Assembly: GCA_020848435.1 (NCBI GenBank)
Contig: JADLAC010000027.1
Coordinates: 1 to 64,000 of the forward strand
Length of the DNA: 64,000 nucleotides
Source of the DNA: Burkholderiales bacterium
Lineage (GTDB): Bacteria > Pseudomonadota > Gammaproteobacteria > Burkholderiales > WYBJ01
Reading direction: 5' to 3'
Position numbers and translations under genes: made by a program. Below are positions 37,033 through 46,233 of this stretch, in pieces; the stretch's first letter is position 1; the number at the start of each line of letters is the position of its first letter. A model generated the notes under the pieces. It saw only the letters and a list, made by a program, of their open reading frames with translations. It did no database searches and had not been told where the DNA came from.

Positions 37033-38301
37033 TCAAGCCTTACGCGGCGGCACGCTGAAGGCGCCCGCCGACTTGAGGCTCGCGATGCGCGCATCGTCGT
37101 AGCCCAGCACTTGGCGCAATACCTCCTCGGTGTGCTCGCCGAGCAGCGGCGAGCGCTCGATCTTCGCGGCCGAGGCCGACAGCTTGATGGGCATGCCGAC
37201 ATTGTGCCACCTGCCGCGCTGCGGATGATCCAGCTCGACCATCATGTCGCGCAGCTTGACGTGCGCGTCGTTGAACAAGTCCTCGGTCGACATGATCGGC
37301 CCGCACGGCACGTCGAGCTCGTTCAGGATCTGCATGAGCTCGCGCTTGCTGTACTTGAGCGCGAGCTCGCCGATGAGCTGCCACATCTGCGCCTGGTTGT
37401 TACGCCGCTCGCCGATGGTGGCGAACTTCGGGTCGGTGGCAAGATCGGGCATATCGAGCTCGGCGCCGATGCGCTTCGCCAGCGCATCCCAGACGGCCTC
37501 CTGCACCACCACGTAGATATAGTCGTTGGGGCCGCCGGGCTTGCAGTGGATCGCATTGCCGAGCTGACCGCCGCCGGAGTCGTTGCCCGCGCGCGGCGCC
37601 GCACCCATGCCCTTGTGCGTGGGCACGGAGTACTCGGACAAGCCGCCGTGCCACAGGCGCTGGTGATCGCGCCACTTGACGCGGCACAGGTTCATCACCC
37701 CGTCCATCATCGCCACCTCGACGTACTGGCCCAGCCCCGTGCGCTCCGCCTGGCGCAGGGCGGCGAGCAAGCCGATCGCCAGGTGCAAGCCCGTGCCCGA
37801 ATCGCCGATTTGCGCGCCCGTGACATACGGCGGGCCCTCGGGAACGCCGGTGGTGCTCATCGCGCCGCCCATCGCCTGGGCGACGTTCTCGTACGCCTTG
37901 AAATCGGCGTACGGCCCGGAAGAGCCGAAGCCCTTGATCGATCCCATCACGATGCGCGGGTTGATCGCGTGGATCTTCTCCCACGGGAAGCCGAAGCGGT
38001 CGAGCACGCCCGGGCCGAAGTTCTCCATCACGATGTCGCAGCTCTTGAGCAAGTCGACGAACACCTGCTTGCCCTCGGCCGTCTTCATGTTGACCGTGAT
38101 CGAGCGCTTGTTGCAGTTGAGCATCGTGAAATAAAGGCTGTCCGCGTTGGGCACGTCGCGCAACTGGCCGCGGGTGGCATCGCCCTGCGGCGGCTCGAAC
38201 TTGATCACGTCCGCGCCCATCCACGCGAGCAGCTGCGAGCACGTCGGCCCGGCCTGCACGTGGGTCATGTCGAGGATGCGTACGCCCTTCAAAGCTTCCA
38301 T
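37033..38301 (-). CDS. frc: Formyl-CoA:oxalate CoA-transferase
   Basis: This is 422 aa, a family III CoA-transferase. It makes oxalyl-CoA from oxalate using formyl-CoA (or another CoA donor) in the cytosol. Close agreement with Oxalobacter Frc is visible: THVQAGPTCSQ at the start, NCNKRSI, YENVAQ, the catalytic Asp167 in QIGDSGTG, the flexible Gly loop SGGGQLGN, and ending APLLGEH-like SPLLGEHTEEVL. GGAGGACAGC precedes the start. It is downstream of oxc (61-bp gap) in one operon, which fixes the pathway assignment. Confidence 0.93.
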   Translation of the reverse strand: MEALKGVRILDMTHVQAGPTCSQLLAWMGADVIKFEPPQGDATRGQLRDVPNADSLYFTMLNCNKRSITVNMKTAEGKQVFVDLLKSCDIVMENFGPGVLDRFGFPWEKIHAINPRIVMGSIKGFGSSGPYADFKAYENVAQAMGGAMSTTGVPEGPPYVTGAQIGDSGTGLHLAIGLLAALRQAERTGLGQYVEVAMMDGVMNLCRVKWRDHQRLWHGGLSEYSVPTHKGMGAAPRAGNDSGGGQLGNAIHCKPGGPNDYIYVVVQEAVWDALAKRIGAELDMPDLATDPKFATIGERRNNQAQMWQLIGELALKYSKRELMQILNELDVPCGPIMSTEDLFNDAHVKLRDMMVELDHPQRGRWHNVGMPIKLSASAAKIERSPLLGEHTEEVLRQVLGYDDARIASLKSAGAFSVPPRKA

Positions 38302-38362
38302 GCTGTCCTCCAGAAAATCTCGCGGCAGGCGCCGAAAACACCCGCCGCGCCCGGCGTTCGGG

Positions 38363-40111
38363 TTATTTCTTCTTTGCGCTGGCCGGATTGAGACTGGTGA
38401 TGCGCCCGCTCTCGGTACCGGCGGTTTCGTCGATCATGGCATTGACGAGCGTCGGCTTGCGCGTGCGGATCGCATCCTCCATCGCTGCGCGCAACTGCGC
38501 CGGGGTCGTCGCGTGCACGCCTACACCACCGAAAGCTTCCATCAGTTTGTCATAGCGCGCGCCCTTGACGAACGCGGTGGGCGCGGGATCCGAACCGCCG
38601 GTCGGATTGAGGTCGGTGCCGCGATAGACGCCATTGTTGTTGAAGATCACCACGCACACCGGCAGGCCGTAGCGACAGATCGTCTCGACCTCCATGCCGG
38701 AGAAACCGAACGCGCTGTCGCCTTCGATCGCGATCACCGGCTCGCCGCTGACCACGGCCGCCGCGACGGCGAAGCCCATGCCTATGCCCATCACCCCCCA
38801 CGTCCCCACGTCGAGGCGTTTGCGCGGCTGGTACATGTCCACGATGCTGCGGGTGAAATCGAGCGCGTTGGCGCCTTCGTTGACGAGGTAGGCGTGCGGG
38901 TTCGCTCGGACGATGTCGCGCACGACGTTGAGGGCGCTGTGGAAATTCATCGGCGTCGGGTTCTGCGCGAGGGTCTCGGTCATCTTCGCGATGTTCTTGT
39001 CCTTGCGCTCGGCAATCGCCGCGAGCCACTGCGCCGGCGGCCGCGGCCAGGACGCGTCCATGCCGGCCAGCAATGCCGCGACGCACGAACCGATATCACC
39101 GACCAGCGGGGCGTCGATGCGCACGTTGCTATCGGCCTCTTGCGGCGAAATGTCGACCTGGATGAATCTCTGGCCGCCCCAGGCCTTGGCCTGCTTGCCG
39201 CCCCAGGTCTTGCCCTTGCCGTGGGAAAGCAGCCAGTTGAGCCGGGCGCCGATCAACATCACCACATCGGCTTGCGGCAGCACGTAGGAGCGGGCGGCGG
39301 CGGCGGACTGCTCGTGGGTATCGGGGAGCAGCCCTTTCGCCATCGACATCGGCAGGTAGGGGATGCGGCTGCGCTCGACCAGGGCGCGGATATCGGCGTC
39401 GGCCTGGGCATACGCCGCGCCCTTGCCGAGGATGATGAGCGGGCGCTTGGCGCCCCGCAGCAGGTCGAGCGCGCGCTGGACCGCGTCGTGCGCGGGGATT
39501 TGGCGCGGCGCCGGATCGACCACCTCGATGAGCGAGCTCCTGCCCGCCTCGGCATCCACGCTTTGAGCGAAAAGCTTGGCCGGCAGATCCAGGTACACCC
39601 CGCCGGGACGCCCGGATAAGGCGGCGCGAATGGCGCGCGCGATGCCCACGCCGATGTCCTCGGCGTGCAATACCCGGAATGCCGCCTTGGCGAGCGGTCT
39701 GGCGATCGCCAGTTGGTCCATCTCCTCGTAATCGCCTTGCTGCAGGTCGACCACCTCGCGCTCGCTGGAGCCGCTGATGAGAATCATCGGGAAGCAGTTG
39801 GTGGTGGCGTTGGCAAGTGCCGTCAATCCGTTCAGGAAACCCGGCGCCGACACGGTCAGGCAAATGCCCGGCTTGCGCGTCATGAAGCCCGCGATGGCGG
39901 CGGCGTTGCCGGCGTTCTGTTCGTGGCGAAAGGAGATCACGCGCATGCCATTGGCCTGCGCCCTGCGCGTGAGATCCGTGATGGGAATGCCCGGCAGGCC
40001 GAAGATCGTGTCGATGCCGTTCAGCTTCAGCGCATCGATGACGAGCTGAAAGCCGTCGGTCGCTTCGTGGTCCTGCGACTGTGCGTCGGTCTTGATGCTG
40101 AGATCGGTCAT
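38363..40111 (-). CDS. oxc: Oxalyl-CoA decarboxylase
   Basis: This is 582 aa, a thiamine diphosphate enzyme converting oxalyl-CoA to formyl-CoA and CO2. It follows Oxc closely: RHEQNAG (catalytic Glu), [79 protein letters not shown] and the ThDP motif [10 protein letters not shown]...NNNG. It ends [12 protein letters not shown] like Oxalobacter Oxc. The Met chosen starts the family-like N-terminus; 48 further codons upstream are open but unlike the family and overlap the promoter. It is the first gene of oxc-frc-formyltransferase-like; an FNR-type box and a TATGAT -10 lie upstream. Confidence 0.95.
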   Translation of the reverse strand: MTDLSIKTDAQSQDHEATDGFQLVIDALKLNGIDTIFGLPGIPITDLTRRAQANGMRVISFRHEQNAGNAAAIAGFMTRKPGICLTVSAPGFLNGLTALANATTNCFPMILISGSSEREVVDLQQGDYEEMDQLAIARPLAKAAFRVLHAEDIGVGIARAIRAALSGRPGGVYLDLPAKLFAQSVDAEAGRSSLIEVVDPAPRQIPAHDAVQRALDLLRGAKRPLIILGKGAAYAQADADIRALVERSRIPYLPMSMAKGLLPDTHEQSAAAARSYVLPQADVVMLIGARLNWLLSHGKGKTWGGKQAKAWGGQRFIQVDISPQEADSNVRIDAPLVGDIGSCVAALLAGMDASWPRPPAQWLAAIAERKDKNIAKMTETLAQNPTPMNFHSALNVVRDIVRANPHAYLVNEGANALDFTRSIVDMYQPRKRLDVGTWGVMGIGMGFAVAAAVVSGEPVIAIEGDSAFGFSGMEVETICRYGLPVCVVIFNNNGVYRGTDLNPTGGSDPAPTAFVKGARYDKLMEAFGGVGVHATTPAQLRAAMEDAIRTRKPTLVNAMIDETAGTESGRITSLNPASAKKK

Positions 40112-40257
40112 GGTGGGATACCTCGCGTTTCTGGCCGTCGATCGAAGGGTGTTGCAAGAGACATCCGTCGTGGCAGCCGAAGCGATCCAGGCTTCACCGC
40201 CCACGCCGGACCCGGGCCACCCGAAGGCCGCGCTGTGGCTATGCCGTGCAGGCACAT

Positions 40258-40300
40258 ATCATAGGGCGCGCGGCGCGCGGGGGCTCTTGACCGCGATCAA
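40258..40300 (-). promoter_or_regulatory. FNR-type activator box and -10 for oxc
   Basis: The box TTGACCGCGATCAA at 40287-40300 matches TTGAT-N4-ATCAA at 9 of 10 positions. The minus-strand -10 TATGAT is at 40258-40263, exactly 23 bp from the box, so the box centre falls near -42 from the predicted start (about 40251), the class II activator position. The same layout occurs before fhs and sucC. The box is also about 82 bp upstream of a TATACT that may serve the divergent regulator, so autoregulation is possible. Confidence 0.75.
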
Positions 40301-40363
40301 GATCCGCCTCCCGAGGCAAGCGCAGCGAACGCCCACCGGCGCTGATCGGGTGGCGGAGCGCGC

Positions 40364-40369
40364 TATACT
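40364..40369 (+). promoter_or_regulatory. Possible -10 (TATACT) for the Crp/Fnr regulator gene
   Basis: TATACT lies 33 bp before the regulator ATG, which would give a leader of about 27 nt. The -35 region is poor, as expected for an activator-dependent or weak promoter. Confidence 0.4.
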
Positions 40370-40402
40370 GGCCGTTCGCGGCGAATAGCCCGCTGTGCCA
40401 CG

Positions 40403-41020
40403 ATGTCTCTGCTCGCACCTCATCCAGAAGCCCCGATCATCCGCACGCAATTGCGGCAGAATTTTGCGTTGCGGCAGCTCACGCCCGCGCAATGGCTGGA
40501 GCTGGAGCCCCTGCTCGACATCATCGACTACGCCAAGGGCGAGTTGCTCGAGCACCAAGGCGACCGCTCGATGGAGCAGTATTTCATCCTCGATGGCATC
40601 CTGAAGCGCGTCGTCTCGAACGCGGAGGGCCACGAGATGATCCTGCGCTTCGCGGCCGAATCCGATATCGATACGAGCTACGCCGCCTGGCGGCTGAAGA
40701 CGCCGATTCCCTATTCCATCCGGGCCGTGACGCGTGTGCGCGCGGCCAAGCTGTCGATGGAGGAATGGGTCGGCTTCATGGATCGGCACCCGCCGGTCAA
40801 GTCGGAATTCGAGTTCCAGGTGATGAAGCTCATGAGCGAGGTGATGGCCCATGTCATCACCTTGCACCTGCTGGATGCGCCGGGCCGGGTGCAGCGTTTC
40901 TTGCGCAAGCAGGCCCGGCTGGGCGAACGGCTGCCGAAGAAGGAATTAGCCTCCTATCTCAATCTGACGCCCGAGACGCTGAGCCGGCTGAAGAAGCGCG
41001 GCAAGATCAGCGGACCCTGA
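40403..41020 (+). CDS. Crp/Fnr-family transcription regulator, cysteine-free, with FNR-type recognition helix
   Basis: This is 205 aa. An N-terminal cNMP-binding-type beta-roll (about 20-120, FILDGILKRVVSN) is followed by a dimer helix (about 132-158) and a C-terminal helix-turn-helix (about 162-200). The recognition helix reads PETLSRL: Glu191, Ser194 and Arg195 coincide with the E-x-x-S-R residues with which FNR contacts TTGA. There is no cysteine, so it cannot carry the FNR Fe-S cluster; the sensed signal is unknown. It is divergent from oxc with a TTGA-type box between them, and matching boxes precede fhs and sucC. I infer it controls oxalate/formate genes. Confidence 0.85.
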   Translation: MSLLAPHPEAPIIRTQLRQNFALRQLTPAQWLELEPLLDIIDYAKGELLEHQGDRSMEQYFILDGILKRVVSNAEGHEMILRFAAESDIDTSYAAWRLKTPIPYSIRAVTRVRAAKLSMEEWVGFMDRHPPVKSEFEFQVMKLMSEVMAHVITLHLLDAPGRVQRFLRKQARLGERLPKKELASYLNLTPETLSRLKKRGKISGP

Positions 41021-41048
41021 TCGCTTGGAATCGGCAGGCGGCGTCCGC

Positions 41049-42542
41049 TCAGCCGTAACGCAGGCGAGCGATCAAGCTGGCGCCGAGCGGCCAGAACAGC
41101 AGCACCAGCGCCAGCGCGGTAATGCCGCCCACCAGGGCGTTGGAGAAAAAGATGCTCACGTCGCCCTGGGACATCAACATCGACTGGCGGAACGAGTCCT
41201 CGGCGCGATCGCCCAGCACCAGGGCGAGCACCAGCGGCGCCAACGGGTAATCGAGCTTCTTGAAGACATAGCCGATCACGCCGAACAGCAGCATCAACCA
41301 GATATCGAGCATCGCGTTGTGCACGGTGTACGCGCCGATCGCGCAGATCACGATGATGACGGGCGCGATGATCGAAAACGGCACCCGCAGAATCGCCGCG
41401 AACAAGGGCACGCAGGTCAGCACGACGATGAGGCCGGCCAGGTTTCCCAGGTACATGCTGGCGATGAGGCCCCAGACGAAGTCCTTTTTCTCGACGAACA
41501 GCAACGGGCCGGGCTGCAATCCCCAGATGAGCAAACCGCCCAGCAGCACGGCGGCGGTCGGGCTTCCAGGCACGCCGAGCGTGAGCATCGGCAGCAACGC
41601 GCTGGTGCCGGCGGCGTGCGCCGCGGTTTCGGGCGCCACCACGCCCTCGACCTGGCCGGTGCCGAACTTCGGACCGTTGCGGGAAACGCGCTTGGCCACG
41701 CCGTAGCTCATGAACGACGCCGGGGTCGCGCCCCCGGGCACGATCCCCATGGCGCAGCCGATCAGGCAGGCGCGCAGCGACGAGGTCCAGTAGCGCGGCA
41801 GCTTCGCCCAGGTTTCGAGCACGATGCGCGAATTGATCTTCGCTTGCTTGCCTTGGAAGGCCAAGCCTTCTTCCATAGACTGCAAGATCTCGCCGATCCC
41901 GAACAGTCCGATTACCGCGACCAGGAAGTCGAATCCGCGCATCATCTCGGTCCAGCCGAAGGTGAGGCGCAACTGCCCGGTCACCGTGTCGATGCCCACC
42001 GCCGCCAGGGCGAAGCCGATCATCATGGCGGCGATGATCTTGAACGGCGCACCCTTGCCCAGACCGACGAAGCTGCAGAACGTGAGCAGGTAGACCGAGA
42101 AGAACTCGGGCGGTCCGAATTTCAGCGCGAAGCTCGCGACCAGGGGCGCGAGGAAGGTGAAGACGATGACCGCGAACAGCGCACCGACGAAGGAGGAGGT
42201 GAACGCAGCCGTCAAAGCCTCGCCGGCGCGCCCCTGCTGGGCCATGGGATAGCCGTCGAAGGTGGTCGCGACCGACCAGGGCTCGCCAGGGATGTTGAAC
42301 AGGACCGAGGTGATCGCGCCGCCGAACAACGCGCCCCAGTAGATGCACGAGAGCATGATGATGGCGGAGGTGGGCGGCATGGTGAAGGTCAGCGGCAACA
42401 GGATCGCAATACCGTTGGCGCCGCCGAGCCCCGGCAGCACGCCGATCACGACCCCGAGCAGGATGCCCACGAACATGAGCAGCACGTTGAGCGGCGACAA
42501 GGCCACCGCGAACCCATGGAACAGCGCGTTCAGCTCTTCCAC
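41049..42542 (-). CDS. tctA: Tripartite tricarboxylate transporter, large membrane subunit TctA
   Basis: This is 497 aa with about 11-12 hydrophobic segments. The family motif GVLPGLGGANGIAILLPLTF lies in the first third, and the equivalent repeat (GIVPGGATPASFMSYG) in the second half. TctA with TctB forms the inner-membrane channel driven by ion gradients; TctC captures the carboxylate in the periplasm. The start is GTG. It is the last gene of tctC-tctB-tctA. The substrate is not readable from sequence; the oxalate genes beside it make a di- or tricarboxylate likely. Confidence 0.92.
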   Translation of the reverse strand: MEELNALFHGFAVALSPLNVLLMFVGILLGVVIGVLPGLGGANGIAILLPLTFTMPPTSAIIMLSCIYWGALFGGAITSVLFNIPGEPWSVATTFDGYPMAQQGRAGEALTAAFTSSFVGALFAVIVFTFLAPLVASFALKFGPPEFFSVYLLTFCSFVGLGKGAPFKIIAAMMIGFALAAVGIDTVTGQLRLTFGWTEMMRGFDFLVAVIGLFGIGEILQSMEEGLAFQGKQAKINSRIVLETWAKLPRYWTSSLRACLIGCAMGIVPGGATPASFMSYGVAKRVSRNGPKFGTGQVEGVVAPETAAHAAGTSALLPMLTLGVPGSPTAAVLLGGLLIWGLQPGPLLFVEKKDFVWGLIASMYLGNLAGLIVVLTCVPLFAAILRVPFSIIAPVIIVICAIGAYTVHNAMLDIWLMLLFGVIGYVFKKLDYPLAPLVLALVLGDRAEDSFRQSMLMSQGDVSIFFSNALVGGITALALVLLFWPLGASLIARLRYG

Positions 42543-42621
42543 GAGGCGGTCCTCTTCGCGACGCGCGAAATCGCGGCTATCGATGTGCCGCCGTCGCGGC
42601 GCCCACCGGCTTCGACTGGCA

Positions 42622-43131
42622 TCAGTACCCCAGGAATGCGAGCGGATCGAGCATGCCTTTGTACAGGGGCACCTTGAACCACACTTCGAACATGAGGAAG
42701 AACGCCGCCATCACGCCGCAGCCGATCGCGCCTGAGAGCAGGGCAGAGTAGCGTCCGAGCCAGATCATGAATACGGCGATGTAGGCAGCGGACGCGATAT
42801 AGATGCCGATGAGCTGTATCCCCAGCACGTAGACCGCTGCGGGCCCGAGCACTTGCAGCACGCGACGCAACGCCGGCCACGAAACGAACACCCTGGGGCC
42901 GGCATGCTTGCCCACGAGGGCATAGAGCAGCACCACCGTGGCGCAGACGCAAATGATGGCGCCGATATAGAACGGGAAGTATCCGGCTTGCGGCCCGTCG
43001 CTCGCCCACTTGGAGCCCAGGCGAATGCTATCGAACACCACCATGGCGCCGAGTGCGAATATGGCCCCTGCGACAATGATCTCGACCGCCCGCGTCGATA
43101 CGCCGCGGGCGGTGTCCGCGCCACGATTCAC
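42622..43131 (-). CDS. tctB: Tripartite tricarboxylate transporter, small membrane subunit TctB
   Basis: This is 169 aa with four hydrophobic segments, typical of TctB, and the family segment FDSIRLGSKWASDGPQAGYFPF. The start is GTG with GGGAGG 7 nt upstream. It lies between tctC (83 bp) and tctA (79 bp) on the same strand. It is needed with TctA for transport. Confidence 0.88.
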   Translation of the reverse strand: MNRGADTARGVSTRAVEIIVAGAIFALGAMVVFDSIRLGSKWASDGPQAGYFPFYIGAIICVCATVVLLYALVGKHAGPRVFVSWPALRRVLQVLGPAAVYVLGIQLIGIYIASAAYIAVFMIWLGRYSALLSGAIGCGVMAAFFLMFEVWFKVPLYKGMLDPLAFLGY

Positions 43132-43214
43132 GCTCGAACCTCCCTTGCCACGTCAGTCACGCCGGCGCAGCGTTGCACCGCGCGAGCGGTGCGCCGCCGG
43201 GCGCTGGAGCGGCA

Positions 43215-44219
43215 TCACTTAGCCAGGAACCCCGCTTCCTTCATCAGAGTGCGATGCGTGCCTTCGGCCCCTTCCACCCACTTCACATATTCCGGGCCGC
43301 TCATGAACGTGGTGTTGAATGCGCCGTCGGACATGAATTTCTTCCACTCCGGTGTCTCGCGGACCTTGCGAAAGACATCGACATAGTAAGCAACGGCATC
43401 CTTGGGCGCCGCCGGGGCGGCGAATATCCCCCGCAGCATCACGTAATCCACCGGCACGCCGGCTTCCTTGCACGAGGGGATGTCGTTCCAGGACTGGTCC
43501 TTGGTGATCTTGTCCTTGTACGGCATGCGATCGTGGTCGAACACGCACAGCGGCCGCAGCTTGCCGGCGCGCCATTGCGCCACCGCTTCGATTGGGTTGT
43601 TCACCGACGAATCGATATGCTTGCCGACGAGCTGCACGGCCACCTCGCCGCCGCCCTTGAAGGGGATATAGGTGAACTTGGCGCCGGTCGCCTTTTCCAG
43701 CGCGACCGTGATGATCTGGTCTTCCTGTTTCGAGCCGGTTCCGCCCATCTTGAACTTGTTGGGACCTGCCGCCTTCACCGCCGCGATGTAGTCCTTGGCG
43801 CTCTGGTGCGGCGTCTCGGCATTGACCCACAGCACGAACTGGTCGAGCGCGAGCATGGCCACCGGGGTGAGATCCTTCCAATTGAAGGGTACGCCAGTCG
43901 CAAGCGGGGTAGTGAACAGGTTCGACAAGGTGATGACGATCTTGTGTGGATCGCCCTTGGCTTCCTTGATGGCGAGAAAGCCTTCCGCGCCGGCGCCGCC
44001 CGACTTGTTGACGACGATGAGCGGTTGCTTCATGAGGTTGTTCTTCTGCACGATACCCTGCAGCAGGCGCGCCATCTGATCGGCGCCGCCGCCGGTGCCG
44101 GCCGGCACGATGAACTCCACCGGCTTGGTGGGCTCCCACGCGAACCCGGGGCTCGACAACCCCAGCCCACCGGCGAGCGCGATCGCGAGCGTGCGCGCCG
44201 CACGCTTGAGCATTGTCAT
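43215..44219 (-). CDS. tctC: TctC/Bug-family periplasmic solute-binding protein
   Basis: This is 334 aa with a signal peptide ending around SPGFAWEP (residues 1-29). The Bug fold motifs are FIVPAGTGGGADQMARLL (ligand-loop 1) and VVNKSGGAGAEGFLAIKEAKGDPH. This lineage differs from common Bug proteins (no PGAGG). The start has AGGAGG 5 nt upstream; an in-frame Met 2 codons later is possible. It is the first gene of tctCBA; a candidate FNR-type box lies about 100 bp upstream. Confidence 0.88.
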   Translation of the reverse strand: MTMLKRAARTLAIALAGGLGLSSPGFAWEPTKPVEFIVPAGTGGGADQMARLLQGIVQKNNLMKQPLIVVNKSGGAGAEGFLAIKEAKGDPHKIVITLSNLFTTPLATGVPFNWKDLTPVAMLALDQFVLWVNAETPHQSAKDYIAAVKAAGPNKFKMGGTGSKQEDQIITVALEKATGAKFTYIPFKGGGEVAVQLVGKHIDSSVNNPIEAVAQWRAGKLRPLCVFDHDRMPYKDKITKDQSWNDIPSCKEAGVPVDYVMLRGIFAAPAAPKDAVAYYVDVFRKVRETPEWKKFMSDGAFNTTFMSGPEYVKWVEGAEGTHRTLMKEAGFLAK

Positions 44220-44319
44220 GATGTCCTCCTCGACTGTAGATGGCACTGCTGCCGCGAGCCCCTTCTATCGTGCACCCGCGAGCAGTCCTGGAATATCGCC
44301 CAAAGCACGGTCCGAAGAA

Positions 44320-44333
44320 ATGACCGAGATCAA
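44320..44333 (-). promoter_or_regulatory. Weaker FNR-type box upstream of tctC
   Basis: The plus strand reads ATGACCGAGATCAA, i.e. the boxes of fhs and oxc with the first T lost (minus strand TTGAT-N4-GTCAT). At the 23-bp distance the hexamer (ATATTC) is a poor -10. It is a possible fourth member of the regulon, much less certain. Confidence 0.3.
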
Positions 44334-44438
44334 GTTCACCTCCGGGCCGCCGGCGCGTACGCGTTCGACCCTGCGTGCTTCGGCGCGGGCTGCCCATCGG
44401 GCCGCCAAGCTCGCGGCTCGCCGCTACGGCGCTGCCGC

Positions 44439-44882
44439 CTAGCGGTAGACCAGCACCGGAATCTTGGAATGGGTCAGGACCTTCTGGGTTTCGCTACCCA
44501 GCAGCACGCCGGCAATACCACGGCGGCCGTGCGAGGCCATGAATATCAGGTCGCACTTGTACTTGGCGGCCGCCGCCATGATGGCATCTGCGGGAAACTC
44601 GTTGGTGGCGTGGACGCCCCGGAATGGCACGCCTGCCTTCTCGCATGCCTTCTCGATGACGCCGAGATACTTCGCGGCGGTCTTTTCGATCATTTCGGCG
44701 TGGCGCTCGGGCGTGGTATAGCCCACCGGCAGAATGCCTTGATAAACCAGCGGGGTCGCGGCAGGGGCAGCGAAGAATGCGGTCACGCGCGCGCCCAAGG
44801 CGCGCGCCAGCTTGACGCCATTCAGCGCCGCGGCGCGCGACAGATCCGAACCGTCGGTCGGGATGAGAATGTGCTTGTACAT
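44439..44882 (-). CDS. Universal stress protein (UspA family)
   Basis: This is 147 aa with the Usp fold: N-terminal YKHILIPTDGSDLSR and the C-terminal ATP-binding signature SHGRRGIAGVLLGSETQKVL, then IPVLVYR. Such proteins bind ATP and dimerise in the cytosol during stress or anaerobiosis. AAGGAG precedes the ATG. It lies 33 bp after the ion permease gene, so it is likely co-transcribed with the two transporters. A second Usp is encoded at 58441. Confidence 0.92.
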   Translation of the reverse strand: MYKHILIPTDGSDLSRAAALNGVKLARALGARVTAFFAAPAATPLVYQGILPVGYTTPERHAEMIEKTAAKYLGVIEKACEKAGVPFRGVHATNEFPADAIMAAAAKYKCDLIFMASHGRRGIAGVLLGSETQKVLTHSKIPVLVYR

Positions 44883-44915
44883 GGCTCTCCTTCTGGCGGC
44901 GATGCCGCGGCTCGT

Positions 44916-46229
44916 CTACTTCACGTAGGGCAGCACCCAGATCAGCATGCCGAGCGCGTAACAAATGATCGAGCATATGATCGTAAAGGGAATGCTCCAG
45001 GACAAGAACTCCCGCAAAGAAACCTTGCGACCCTCCTCTTTCTCGCCCAGGCTCAAAGCGACGTAGAGCGCCGGTGCGCCGGCCACCGTCAGGTTGCTGC
45101 CGAGCGTTCCGGACCACAGCAGCATCCACCACAGCGGCCAGGGTTCGATGCCCCCCTGGGCCATGTCCTTGATGGTATGCAGGAAGGTGAGGATATAGGC
45201 GTCGTGCTCGACGATGCCGACGATCGGCACCGTAATCCAGTAGAGCAGCGTCGCCCCGAGCGCATAGTTCTCCTGAAACACGGGACGGAGCGCTGCGGCG
45301 AGCTTGTCGAGGATGTGGCTTTTCTCCAGCCCGCCCACCAGCGCAAACAGGGCGATATAGAAAAAGATGGCGCGCCAGTCGAGCTCCTGCAGCACCTCTT
45401 CGAAGCTCGAGGTCTTCACCCGCTCGCCGAGCAGGGTAAGCACGAGCACCAGCGATAGCGCGCCCGTGAGCGCGATGAAGCCGAGCTGCACGCCGATGTG
45501 CTCGCGCATCGACATGGCGACCACGGTGCCCAGAAACCAGACGACGACCACGGTGGCGAACAGCGGATTGGGAATCCTCGCCTCGACGCCGAGCGAGCTC
45601 AGATCGGTCACGCGCCGATGCCCGCGGAAGCCGTACAGCCACATGGCGACGAGCGTGATCAGGAACGTGGCCATCAGGATCGGAAACGAGGATGGACGGT
45701 TGAACTGCCAGATGAAATCGAAGAACTCCGCACCCGCCACGCTATGCAGCATCTGCGGCGGCAGGTCGCCGATGATGAGCGCCGTGCCCATGAAATTGGC
45801 GCCGAAGCCGATCATGAGAATGACCGGCACGACCGGCAATCCGATCGCGCGCGCAAGCGGCAGCGCAACCGGGGCCATCATCAGGATCGTCACCACGTTG
45901 TCGACGAACATCGAGATGAAACCGGCGAGGAAGGTCAGAATGATGACCAGCAGCCCCGGCCGCCCGCCCGAGAGCTTGAGCGCTTGGATCGACAGCCAGC
46001 TCGGCACCCCCGACTTGCCGAAATAACCCGCGATGATCCAGATGCCGACCAGGATCGCCATGACGTTCCAGTCGACATAGTTGAACGCATCGGTCTCGGT
46101 CATGATCCCGATCCAGCACATGAGCGCCACGCCGATCAGCGCGGCCAAGGTGCTGTCGATGACGTTGGTGATCACGACCAGGATCGTGAGACCGAACACG
46201 ATCAAGGTTACCCACTGCATCATTTCCAT
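44916..46229 (-). CDS. ArsB/NhaD-superfamily ion transporter (CitMHS-type permease)
   Basis: This is 437 aa with about 11-12 hydrophobic segments. Two inverted repeats each carry the superfamily motif: FVDNVVTILMMAPVALPLAR in the first half and VGIVEHDAYILTF in the second. The superfamily moves Na+/H+, arsenite, citrate or dicarboxylates across the inner membrane. The second-half motif deviates (EHDAY instead of DN), so substrate specificity is open. It starts 4 bp after the preceding transporter of the same superfamily and precedes the Usp gene. Confidence 0.8.
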   Translation of the reverse strand: MEMMQWVTLIVFGLTILVVITNVIDSTLAALIGVALMCWIGIMTETDAFNYVDWNVMAILVGIWIIAGYFGKSGVPSWLSIQALKLSGGRPGLLVIILTFLAGFISMFVDNVVTILMMAPVALPLARAIGLPVVPVILMIGFGANFMGTALIIGDLPPQMLHSVAGAEFFDFIWQFNRPSSFPILMATFLITLVAMWLYGFRGHRRVTDLSSLGVEARIPNPLFATVVVVWFLGTVVAMSMREHIGVQLGFIALTGALSLVLVLTLLGERVKTSSFEEVLQELDWRAIFFYIALFALVGGLEKSHILDKLAAALRPVFQENYALGATLLYWITVPIVGIVEHDAYILTFLHTIKDMAQGGIEPWPLWWMLLWSGTLGSNLTVAGAPALYVALSLGEKEEGRKVSLREFLSWSIPFTIICSIICYALGMLIWVLPYVK

Positions 46230-46233
46230 CGAG

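Noticed and set aside
44320-44442. Short plus-strand gene starting at the box upstream of tctC
   Set aside because: About 40 codons, Arg/Ala-rich, no ribosome site; it looks like GC-driven open frame.
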